Below are positions 1 through 10,302 of a stretch of DNA of 64,000 nucleotides, one piece after another. The first letter of the stretch is position 1. Every line of letters begins with the position of its first letter. A model generated the notes under the pieces. It was given only the letters and a program-made list of their open reading frames with translations, ran no database searches and was not told where the DNA came from. Made by a program: the position numbers and the translations under genes. Source of the stretch: Bathymodiolus brooksi (lineage: Eukaryota; Mollusca; Bivalvia; Mytilida; Modiolidae); contig OY804589.1 of NCBI GenBank assembly GCA_963680875.1, positions 1,054,001 through 1,118,000 of the forward strand, given 5' to 3'.

Positions 1-760
1 ACAGGCTACATCGATATAGCGAAATGATGCTGTCATAGGAACAGAGGCTACATCGACATTGAAGAATGATGACGTCATAGGAAAAGAGGCAGCATCGATA
101 TAGAGGAATGATGCTGTCATAGGAACAGTGGTAACATCGATATGGAGCAATGATGCTGTCATAGGAACAGAGGAAACATCCATATAGAAGAATGATGCTG
201 TCGTAAGAACAGAGGCTACATCGATATAGAGGAATGATGCTGTCATAAGAACAGAGGATAAATCAATATAGAGGAATGATGTTGTCATTGGAACAGATGC
301 TACATCGATATAGTGGAATGATGCTATCATAGGAACAGAGGCTACATCGATATAGAGGAATGAAGCTGTCATAGGAAAAGAGGGCATATCGATATAGATG
401 AATGATGCTGTCAAAGGAACAGAGACTACATCGATATAAAGGAATGATCCTGTCATAGGAAAAGAGACTACATTGATATAGAGGAATGATGCTGTCATAG
501 GAACAGAGGCTACATAGATATAGAGGAATGATGCTGTCATATGAACAGAGGCTACTTCGATATAGAGGAATGATACTGTCGTGGGAACAGAGGAAGCATC
601 GATATAGAGGACTGATGCTGTCAGAGGAACAGAGGCAGTAACGATATAGAGGAATGATGCTGTCATAGGAACAGGGGATACATTGATATAGAGGAATGAT
701 GCTGTCATAGGAACAGAGGCTACATTGATATAGAGGATTGATGCTGTCATATGAGAAGAG
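1..760. repeat. 38-unit HOR, copy 1
   Basis: This stretch matches 1597-2356 at an offset of 1,596 bp, exactly 38 monomers. Shared private variants include AGCGAAATG at 18, the GACGTCAT unit near 71, a TGGAGCAATG or TGGAACAATG unit near 143, GGCATATCG near 386 and GATCCTGTC near 445. The match breaks down around 760, where copy 1 reads GAGGCTACATCG and copy 2 reads GAGTCTACATCG and then a different order of units. The left end may extend beyond the window. Confidence 0.85.
70..77. other. CRE-like octamer TGACGTCA within the array
   Basis: Ten units carry TGACGTCA where the consensus has TGCTGTCA: 70, 1666, 9014, 10148, 11828, 53209, 54132, 56482, 58664 and 62171. The octamer is the palindromic cAMP-response element core. 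All copies sit in related unit types (next to a GGAAGAGAGG or GGAAAAGAG unit), so descent explains their number and function is not implied. Confidence 0.4.
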
Positions 761-1098
761 GCTACATCGATATAGAGGATTGATGCTGTCATAGGAACAG
801 AGGCTACATCGATATAGATGAATGATGCTGTCATTGGAACAGAGGGTACATAGATATATAGGAATGATACTGTCAAAGGAACAGAGGCTATATCAATATA
901 GAGGAATGAAGCTGTCATAGGAACAGTGTCTACATCGATATAGAGGAATGATGCTCTCATAGGAACAGAGGCTACATTGAAATAGAGGAATGATGCTGTC
1001 ATAGGAACAGAGGAAGCTTCGATGTAGAGGACTGATGCTGTCAGAGGAACAGAGGCTGCATCGATATAGAGGAATGATGCTGTCATAGGAACAGAGGC

Positions 1099-1110
1099 TA
1101 CATCGATGTA
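1099..1110. other. Perfect 12-bp palindrome variant (TACATCGATGTA)
   Basis: In units reading CATCGATGTACAGG the core becomes TACATCGATGTA, also a perfect palindrome but reached by a change in the other arm. It recurs at many sites, for example near 3917, 6270, 9260, 19070, 24238 and 50420. It may only reflect shared descent of this unit type. Confidence 0.5.
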
Positions 1111-1452
1111 CAGGAATGATGCTGTCATAGGAACAGAGGCAACATCGATATAAAGGAATGATGATGTCATAGGAACAGAGGCTACATCTATATGGATGAA
1201 TGATGCTGTCATAGGAACAAAGGCTACATTGATATAGAGGAATGATGCTGTCATAGGAACAGAGGCTATATCGATATTGTGGAATGATGCTGTCATAGGA
1301 ACAGAAGCTATATCGCAATAGAGGAATGATGATGTAATAGGAACAGAGGCTACATCGATATAGAGGAATGATGCTGTCATAGGAACAGAGGGTATATCGA
1401 TATAGAGGAATGATGCCCTCATAGGAACAGAGGCAGCATCGATATAGTGGAA

Positions 1453-1455
1453 TTA
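1453..1455 (-). other. Recurrent TAA-bearing monomer (GAATTAT)
   Basis: In most units GAATGATG reads TCA (Ser) in the minus MTASF frame. In this class G has become T, giving GAATTAT and an in-frame TAA at the same unit position. Examples are 1453, 3175, 9935, 11615, 13379, 14177, 22907, 23453, 32899, 39899, 43048, 59501, 63008 and 63722. It accounts for most frame interruptions that are not due to indels. In many copies the unit just before it reads CTAAATCG, so a two-unit haplotype is inherited together. Confidence 0.9.
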
Positions 1456-1517
1456 TACTGTCATATGAATAGAGGGTATATCGATATAGAGGAATGATGA
1501 TGTCATAGGAATAGAGG

Positions 1518-1531
1518 CTATATCGATATAG
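1518..1531. other. Perfect 14-bp palindrome variant of the monomer core
   Basis: The consensus core CTACATCGATATAG is a palindrome with one mismatched pair. The common C-to-T variant gives CTATATCGATATAG, a perfect palindrome, seen here and in very many other units (for example 3198-3211). It contains TATCGATA, which is the sequence of the DREF-binding element of Drosophila promoters, and CGATA, the BEAF-32 recognition motif. Any binding here is speculative because the host is unknown. Confidence 0.5.
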
Positions 1532-1596
1532 AGAAATGATGCTCTCATAAGAATAGAGGTTATATCGATATAGAGGAAAGTTGCTGTCATAGGAAC

Positions 1597-2356
1597 ACAG
1601 GTTACATCGATATAGCGAAATGATGCTGTCATAGGAACAGAGGCTACATCGACATTGAAGAATGATGACGTCATAGGAAGAGAGGCAGCATCGATATAGA
1701 GGAATGATGCTGTCATAGGAACAGTGGTAACATCGATATGGAACAATGATGCTGTCATAGGAACAGAGGAAACATCCATATAGAAGAATGATGCTGTCAT
1801 AAGTACAGAGGCTACATCGATATAGAGGAATGATGCTGTCATAAGAACAGAGGATAAATCGATATAGAGGAATGATGCTGTCATTGGAACAGAGGCTACA
1901 TCGATATAGAGGAATGATGCTATCATAGGAACAGAGGCTACATCGATATAGAGGAATGAAGCTGTCATAGGAAAAGAGGGCATATCGATATAGATGAATG
2001 ATGCTGTCAAAGGAACAGAGACTACATCGATATAAAGGAATGATCCTGTCATAGGAAAAGAGACTACATTGATATAGAGGAATGATGCTGTCATAGGGAC
2101 AGAGGCTACATAGATATAGAGGAATGATGCTGTCATATGAACAGAGGCTACTTAGATATAGAGGAATGATACTGTCGTGGGAACAGAGGAAGCATCGATA
2201 TAGAGGACTGATGCTGTCAGAGGAACAGAGGCAGTAACGATATAGAGGAATGATGCTGGCATAGGAACAGGGGATACATTGATATAGAGGAATGATGCTG
2301 TCATAGGAACAGAGGCTACATTGATATAGAGGATTGATGCTGTCATATGAGAAGAG
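1597..2356. repeat. 38-unit HOR, copy 2
   Basis: This is the second copy of the 1-760 segment at an offset of exactly 38 monomers. A few substitutions separate the copies. The one at unit equivalent 558/2154 turns TTCGA into TTAGA and makes a TAA in the minus MTASF frame, so one copy is open there and the other is closed. A third copy of the same unit order starts near 11759. Confidence 0.83.
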
Positions 2357-4296
2357 TCTACATCGATATAGAGGAATGATGCTGTCATAGGAACACAGGC
2401 TACATCGATATAGTGGAATGATGCTGTCATTGGAACAGAGGCTACGTCGATATAGAGGAATAATGCTGTCATAGGAACAGAGTCTACATCGATATAGCTT
2501 AATGATGCTGTCATAGGAACAGAAGCCACGTCGATATAGAGAAATGATGCTGTCATAGGAATAGAGGCTACATTGATACAGAGGAATGATGCTCTCATAG
2601 GAACAGAGGTTATATCGATATAGAGGAATGATGCTGTCATAGGTACATAGGCTATATCAATATAGAAGAATGATGTTGTCATAGGAACAGAGGCTACATT
2701 GATATAGAGAAATGATGCTGTCATAGGAACAGAGGCTACATCGATATAGAGGAATGATGCTATCATAGGAACAGAGGCTACATCGATATAGAGGAATGAA
2801 GCTGTCATAGGAACACAGGCTACATTGATATAGAGGAATGATGCTGTCATAAGAACAGAGGCTACATCGATATAGAGGTATGATGCTGTCATAGGAACAG
2901 AGGCTACATCGATATAAAGGAATGATGCTGTCATAGGAACAGAGGCTACATTGATATGGAGGAATGATGCTGTCATAGGAGCAGAGGCAACATGGATATA
3001 GAGGAATGATGTTATCATAGGAACAGAGGACGCATCGATGTAGAGGATTGATGCTGTCAGAAAAACAGAGGCAGCATCGATATAGAGGAATGATGCTGTC
3101 ATAGGAACAGAGGCTACATCGATATAGATGAATGATGCCGTCATAGGAACAGAGGCTACATAGATATAGAGGAATTATACTGTCATATGAACAGGGGCTA
3201 TATCGATATAGAGGAATGATGCTATCCTAGGAACAGAGGCTATATCGATATAGCGGAATGCTGCTGTCATAGGAACAGAGGCTATATCGATATAGAGGAA
3301 TGTTGCTGTCATAGGAACAAAGATTACATCGATATAGAGGAATGATGCTGTCATACGAACAGAGGCTACATCGATATAGAGGAATAATACTGTCATAGGA
3401 ACACAGGCTACATCGATATAGAGGAATGATGCTGTCATTGGAACAGAGGATACATAGATATAGAGCAATGATGCTGTCGTAGGAACAGAGGCTACATCGA
3501 TATAGTGGAATGATGCTGTCATAGGAACAGAGGCTACATCTATATAGAGGAATGATGCTGTCATAGGAACAGAGGCTACATCTATATAGAGGAATGATGC
3601 TGTCATAGGAACAGAGGCTAAATCGATATAGAGGAATGATGCTGTCATAGGAACAGAGGCTATATCGATATAGAGGAATGATACTGTCATAGGAACAGAG
3701 GTTATATCGTTATAGAGGAATGATGCTGTCATAGGAACAGAGGCTACATCGATATTGAAGAATGATGCTTTCATAGGAACAGAGGCTACATCTATAGAGA
3801 GTAATGATGCTGCAATAGGAACAGAGGCTACATCGATATAGAGGAATGATGCTGTCATATAAACAGAGGCTACATCGATATAGAGGAATGATGCTGTCAT
3901 AGGAACAGAGGCTACATCGATGTACAGGAATGATGCTGTCATAGGAACTGAGGCTACATCGATATAAAGGAATGATGATGTCATAGGAACAGAGGCTACA
4001 TCTATATGGATGAATGATGCTGTCATAGGAACAAAGGCTACATTGATATAGAGGAATGATGCTGTCATAGGAACAGAGGCTATATCGATATAGTGGAATG
4101 ATGCTGTCACAGGAACAGAGGCTACATTGATATAGAGGACTTATGCTGTCATATGAGAAGAGGCTACATCGATATAGAGGAATGATGCTGTCATAGCAAC
4201 ACAGGCTACAACGACATAGAGGAATGGTGTTGTCATAGGAACAGAGGCTATATCGATATAGAGGAATGATGATCTCATAGGAACAGAGTCTACATC

Positions 4297-4306
4297 GATA
4301 TTTTTG
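4297..4306 (+). repeat. Recurrent one-base-long monomer (GATATTTTTG), 4 copies
   Basis: Where most units read GATATAGAG, these read GATATTTTTG, one base longer, within an otherwise normal monomer. Copies are at 4297-4306, 8074-8083, 17479-17488 and 19368-19377. Two related units of normal length read GATATTGTG (near 7826 and 17228), which suggests the T-run arose from that form. On the minus strand the extra base moves the MTASF frame into the CSYDS frame. Confidence 0.88.
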
Positions 4307-5036
4307 AAATGATGTTGTTATAGGAACGGAAGCTACATCGATATAGGGTAATGATGCTGTCATAGAAACAGAGGCTATATCGATATAGAGGAATGATGTT
4401 GTCAGAGGAACAGAGGCTACATTGATAGAGAGGAATGATGCTATCATAGGAACAGAGGCTACATCGATATAGAGAAATGATGCTCTCATAGGAACAGAGG
4501 TTACATCGATATAGAGGAATCATGCTGTCAAAGGAGCAGAGGCTACTTCGATATAGAGGAATGATGCTGTCACAGGAACAGAGGCTACATCGATATAGTG
4601 GAATGATGCTGTAATAGGAACAGAAGCTACGTCGATATAGAGGAATGATGCTGTCATAGGAACAGAGGCTACATCGATATAGAGGAATGATGCTGTCATA
4701 GGAACAGAGGCGACATCGATATAGAGGAATGCTGCTGTCATAGGAACAGAGACTACATAGATATAGAGTAATGCTGCTGTCATAGGAACAGAGGCTACAA
4801 CGATATAGAGGAATGATGCTTTCATAGCAATAGAGGCTACATCGATATAGAGGAATAATGCTGTCATAGGAACACAGGCTACATCGATATAGAGGAATCC
4901 TGCTGTCATAGGAACAGAGGCTATATCGATATAGAGGAATGATGCTGACATAAGAACAGAGGTTACATTGATATAGAGGAATGTTGCTGTCATAGGAACA
5001 AAGATTACATCGATATAGAGGAATGATGCTGTCATA

Positions 5037-5078
5037 GGAACAGAGGCTACATCGATATAGAGGAATGATGCTGTCATA
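5037..5078 (+). repeat. Reference consensus monomer
   Basis: This copy matches the majority base at every position as judged by eye and is a convenient reference. Unit position 1 is the first G of GGAACAGAGG. The only CpG is at unit positions 17-18 inside ATCGAT. The minus strand of the unit reads MTASFLYIDVASVP in one frame and CSYDSIIPLYRCSL in another. The third minus frame and all three plus frames contain a stop in every unit, which explains why long open frames are found only on the minus strand. Confidence 0.9.
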
Positions 5079-5708
5079 GGAACACAGGCTACATCGATAT
5101 AGAGGAATGATGCTGTCATAGGAACAGAGGCTACATCGATATAGTGGAATGATGCTGTCATAGGAACAGAGGATACATAGATATAGAGCAATGATGCTGT
5201 CATAGGAACAGAGGCTACATCGATATAGTGGAATGATGCTGTCATAGGAACAGAGGCTACATCTATATAGAGGAATGATGCTGTCATAGGAACAGAGGCT
5301 AAATCGATATAGAGGAATTATTCTGTCATAGGAACAGAGGCTACATTGATATAGAGGAATGATGCTGTCATAGGAACAGAGGTTATATCGATATAGAGGA
5401 ATGATACTGTCATAGGAACAGAGGTTATATCGCTATAGAGGAATGATGATGTCATAGGAACAGAGGCTACATCGATATTGAGGAATTATGCTTTCATAGG
5501 AACAAAGGCTACATCTATATAGAGTAATGATGCTGCAATAGGAACAGAGGCTACATCGATATAGAGGAATGATGCTGTCATATAAACAGAGGCTACATCG
5601 ATATAGAGGAATGAAGCTGTCAGAGGAACAGTGTCTACATCGATATAGAGGAATGATGCTCTCATAGGAACAGAGGCTACATTGAAATAGAGGAATGATG
5701 CTGTCATA

Positions 5709-5717
5709 GGAGAGAGG
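5709..5717 (+). repeat. Recurrent one-base-short monomer (GGAGAGAGG), 27 copies
   Basis: The consensus GGAACAGAGG is shortened to GGAGAGAGG. I count 27 occurrences, starting at 5709, 6170, 6841, 7470, 14820, 15491, 16246, 16875, 18932, 20906, 21535, 23844, 27454, 30770, 32996, 35265, 37354, 38192, 39451, 42180, 45329, 47301, 49443, 50156, 52213, 55486 and 57710. In most, the following units also share GAACGATG, then GAAGC(C/A)TCGATGTAG and GACTGATG, so the group descends from one event and is a good HOR marker. On the minus strand it shifts the MTASF frame into an immediate TGA, giving peptides that end IASLL. Confidence 0.92.
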
Positions 5718-6164
5718 CAATATCGATATAGAGGAACGATGCTGTCATAGGAACAGAGGAAGCCTCGATGTAGAGGACTGATGCTGTCAGAGGAACAGAG
5801 GCTGCATCGATATAGAGGAATGATGCTGTCATAGGAACAGAGGCTACATCTATATAGAGGAATGATGCTGTCATAGGAACTGAGGCTACATCTATATAGA
5901 GGAATGATGCTGTCATAGGAACAGAGGCTACATCGATATTGAAGAATGATGCTTTCATAGGAACAGAGGCTACATCTATAGAGAGTAATGATGCTGCAAT
6001 AGGAACAGAGGCTACATCGATATAGAGGAATTATGTTGTCATATAAACAGAGGCTACATCGATATAGAGGAATGATGCTGTCATAGGAACAGTGTCTACA
6101 TCGATATAGAGGAATGATGCTCTCATAGGAACAGAGGCTACATTGAAATAGATGAATGATGCTG

Positions 6165-8730
6165 TCATAGGAGAGAGGCAATATCGATATAGAGGAACGA
6201 TGCTGTCATAGGAACAGAGGAAGCCTCGATGTAGAGGACTGATGCTGTCATAGGAACAGAGGCTATATCGATGTACAGGAATGATGCTGTTATAGGAACT
6301 GAGGCTACATCGATATAGTGGAATGATGCTGTCATAGGAACAGAGGATACATAGATATAGAGCAATGATGCTGTCATAGGAACAGAGGCTACATCGATAT
6401 AGTGGAATGATGCTGTCATAGGAACAGAGGCTAAATCGATATAGAGGAATTATTCTGTCATAGGAACAGAGGCTACATTGATATAGAGGAATGATGCTGT
6501 CATAGGAACAGAGGTTATATCGATATAGAGGAATGATGCTGTCATAGGAACAGAGGTTATATCGCTATAGAGGAATGATGCTGTCATAGGAACAGAGGCT
6601 ACATCGATATTGAGGAATGATGCTTTCATAGGAACAAAGGCTACATCTATATAGAGTAATGATGCTGCAATAGGAACAGAGGCTACATCGATATAGAGGA
6701 ATGATGCTGTCATATAAACAGAGGCTACATCGATATAGAGGAATGAAGCTGTCAGAGGAACAGTGTCTACATCGATATAGAGGAATGATGCTCTCATAGG
6801 AACAGAGGCTACATTGAAATAGAGGAATGATGCTGTCATAGGAGAGAGGCAATATCGATATAGAGGAACGATGCTGTCATAGGAACAGAGGAAGCCTCGA
6901 TGTAGAGGACTGATGCTGTCAGAGGAACAGAGGCTGCATCGATATAGAGGAATGATGCTGTCATAGGAACAGAGGCTACATCTATATAGAGGAATGATGC
7001 TGTCATAGGAACTGAGGCTACATCTATATAGAGGAATGATGCTGTCATAGGAACAGAGGCTAAATCGATATAGAGGAATTATGCTGTCATAGGAACAGAG
7101 GCTAAATTGATATAGTGGAATGATGCTGTCATAGGAACAGAGGCTATGTCGATATAGAGGAATGATACTGTCATAGGAACAGAGGTTATATCGTTATAGA
7201 GGAATGATGCTGTCATAGGAACAGAGGTTACATCGATATTGAAGAATGATGCTTTCATAGGAACAGAGGCTACATCTATAGAGAGTAATGATGCTGCAAT
7301 AGGAACAGAGGCTACATCGATATAGAGGAATGATGTTGTCATATAAACAGAGGCTACATCGATATAGAGGAATGATGCTGTCATAGGAACAGTGTCTACA
7401 TCGATATAGAGGAATGATGCTCTCATAGGAACAGAGGCTACATTGAAATAGATGAATGATGCTGTCATAGGAGAGAGGCAATATCGATATAGAGGAACGA
7501 TGCTGTCATAGGAACAGAGGAAGCCTCGATGTAGAGGACTGATGCTGTCATAGGAACAGAGGCTATATCGATGTACAGGAATGATGCTGTCATAGGAACA
7601 GAGGCTACATCGATATAGTGGAATGATGCTGTCACAGGAACAGAGGCTACATTGATATAGAGGACTTATGCTGTCATATGAGAAGAGGCTACATCGATAT
7701 AGAGGAATGATGCTGTCATAGCAACACAGGCTACATCGACATAGAGGAATAGTGTTGTCATAGGAACAGAGGCTATATCGATATAGAGGAATGATGATCT
7801 CATAGAAACAGAGTCTACATCGATATTGTGAAATGATGTTGTTATAGGAACGGAAGCTACATCGATATAGGGTAATGATGCTGTCATAGAAACAGAGGCT
7901 ATATCGATATAGTGGAATGATGCTGTCACAGGAACAGAGGCTACATTGATATAGAGGACTTATGCTGTCATATGAGAAGAGACTACATCGATATAGAGGA
8001 ATGATGCTGTCATAGCAACACAGGCTATATCGATATAGAGTAATGATGATCTCATAGGAACAGAGTCTACATCGATATTTTTGAAATGATGTTGTAATAG
8101 GAACGGAAGCTACATCGATATAGGGAAATGATGCTGTCATAGAAACAGAGGCTATATCGATATAGAGGAATGATGTTGTCAGAGGAACAGAGGCTACATT
8201 GATAGAGAGGAATGATGCTATCATAGGAACAGAGGCTACATCGATATAGAGGAATCATGCTGTCAAAGGAGCAGAGGCTACTTCGATATAGAGGAATGAT
8301 GCTGTCACAGGAACAGAGGCTACATCGATATAGTGGAATGATGCTGTAATAGGAACATAAGCTACGTCGATATATAGGAATGATGCTGTCATAGGAACAG
8401 AGGCTACATCGATATAGAGGAATGATGCTGTCATAGGAATAGAGGTTACATCTATATAGAGGATTGATGCTGTCATAGGAACAGAGGCGACATCGATATA
8501 GAGGAATGCTGCTGTCATAGGAACAGAGACTACATAGCTATAGAGGAATGCTGCTGTCATAGGAACAGAAGCTACAACGATATAGAGGAATGATGCTTTC
8601 ATAGCAATAGAGGCTACATCGATATAGAGGAATAATGCTGTCATAGGAACACAGGCTACATTGATATAGAGGAATGCTGCTGTCATAGGAACAGAGGCTA
8701 TATCGATATAGAGGAATGATGCTGACATAG
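6165..8730. repeat. Block beta, copy 1
   Basis: This block is collinear with 15486-18177. Matched landmarks give offsets of 9,321 (6165/15486), 9,363 (6450/15813), 9,405 (6836/16241 and 7079/16484) and 9,447 bp (8255/17702). Each step is one 42-bp unit, so copy 2 has gained, or copy 1 lost, single monomers three times. The block holds three of the GGAGAGAGG units (6170, 6841, 7470) and one GATATTTTTG unit (8074-8083). The match ends near 8,730, after GCTGACATA. Confidence 0.82.
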
Positions 8731-10302
8731 GAACAAAGATTACATCGATATAGAGGAATGATACTGTCATAGGAACAGAGGCTACATCGATATAGAGGAA
8801 TAATGCTGTCATAGGAACACAGGCTACATCGATATAGAGGAATGATGCTGTCATATGAACAGAGGCTACATCGATATAGAGGAATGATGCTGTCATAAGA
8901 ACAGAGGCTACATCTATATAGAGGAATGATTCTGTCATCAGAACAAAGGCTATATCGATATAAAGGAATGATACTGTCATAGGAACAGAGGCTACCTCGA
9001 TATAGAGGAATGATGACGTCATAGGAAGAGAGGCAGCATCGATATAGAGGAATGCAGCTGTCATAGCAACAGTGGTAACATCGATATCGAGGAAAGAAGC
9101 TGTCCTAGTAGCAGAGGCTACATCGATATAGAGGAATGATGCTGTCCTAGGAACAGTGGTAACATTGATATAGAGCAATGATGCTGTCATAGGAACAGAG
9201 GAAACATCGATATAGAGGAATGATGCTGTCATAAGAACAGAGGCTACATCGGTATATAGGAATGATGCTGGCATGTGAACAAACGCAGTATCGATATAGA
9301 GGAATGATTCTGTCATGGGAGCAAAAGCAGCTTCGATATAGTGGAATAATGTTGTCATAGGAACAGAGGCTACATCGATATAGAGGATTGATGCTGTCAT
9401 AGGAACAGAGGCTATATCGATATAGATGAATGATGCTGTCATTGGAACAGATGGTACATAGATATAGAGGAATGATACTGTCAAATGAACAGAGGCTATA
9501 TCGATATAGAGGAATGACGCTATCCTAGGAACAGAGGCTATATCGATATAGAGGAATGATGCTGTCATAGGAACAGAGGCTATATCGATATAGAGGAATG
9601 ATGCTCTCATAGGAACAGAGGCTACATTGAAATAGAGGAATGATGCTGTCACAGGAACAGAGGAAGCATCGATGTAGAGGACTGATGCTGTCAGAGGAAC
9701 AGAGGCTGCATCGATATAGAGGAATGATGCTGTCATAGGAACAGAGGCTACATCGATATTGAGGAATGATGCTGTCATAGGAACAGAAGCTATATCGAAA
9801 TAGAGGAATGATGATGTAATAGGAACAGAGGCTACATCGATATAGAGGAATGATGCTGTCATAGGAACAGAGGGTATATCGATATAGAGGAATGATGCCC
9901 TCATAGGAACAGAGGCAGCATCGATATAGTGGAATTATACTGTCATATGAATAGTGGGTATATCGATATAGAGGAATGATGATGTCATAGGAATAGAGGC
10001 TATATCGATATAGAGAAATGATGCTCTCATAAGAATAGAGGTTATATCGATAGAGAGGAAAGTTGCTGTCATAGGAACACAGGCTACATCGATATAGCGA
10101 AATGATGCTGTCATAGGAACAGAGGCTACATCGACATTGAAGAATGATGACGTCATAGGAAAAGAGACTACATTGATATAGAGGAATGATGCTGTCATAG
10201 GAACAGAGGCTACATAGATATAGAGGAATGATGCTGTCATATGAACAGAGGCTACTTCGATATAGAGGAATGATGCTGTCATAGGAACAGTGGTAACATC
10301 GA
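8731..10302. repeat. Mosaic stretch with long-range copy of the epsilon family
   Basis: About 8,900-9,330 follows the same unit order as 53,090-53,350 and its neighbours: a GATTCTGTCAT unit, then GATATAAAGG, a CTACCTCGATATAG unit, a TGACGTCA unit, a GGTAACATCG unit and a GAGGAAAGAAGCTGTCCTAG unit. The right end (10,096-10,302) starts like position 18 but contains a three-unit patch described as a separate finding. All of it is 42-bp monomers. Confidence 0.78.

Larger units (their letters stand above)
141..3890. repeat. Block alpha, copy 1
   Basis: This 3.75-kb stretch is collinear with 10303-14100. The offset is 10,162 bp in its left part and 10,204 bp in its right part; the 42-bp difference is one extra monomer in copy 2 near 12,600. 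Landmarks present in both copies include GATATGGAGC, the GAATTAT change at 1453 and 11615, the TTATC unit near 3013, ACAGGGGCTATATCG near 3191 and 13395, and the GATATTGAAG unit near 3750. The blocks diverge near 3,890 and 14,100. The long offset shows that multi-kilobase segments of the array have been duplicated as blocks. Confidence 0.82.
3891..6164. repeat. Mosaic stretch of array between blocks
   Basis: The stretch contains only 42-bp monomers, but their order does not form a simple HOR with the flanks. It carries the first one-base-longer unit (GATATTTTTG at 4297-4306) and the first one-base-shorter unit (GGAGAGAGG at 5709-5717). Groups of units resemble parts of 18.2-18.5 kb and 22.0-22.6 kb, for example the CAGGCGACATCG and GAATGCTGCTG units near 4,710-4,780. 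No gene or other element is seen. Confidence 0.8.

Noticed and set aside
70..77. TGACGTCA as a functional enhancer element
   Set aside because: The ten copies sit in the same descended unit types with no gene nearby; chance plus duplication explains them.
4297..4306. GATATTTTTG as a terminator T-run
   Set aside because: There is no stem before it and no gene to end, and it is simply a one-base-longer version of a monomer variant shared by four copies.
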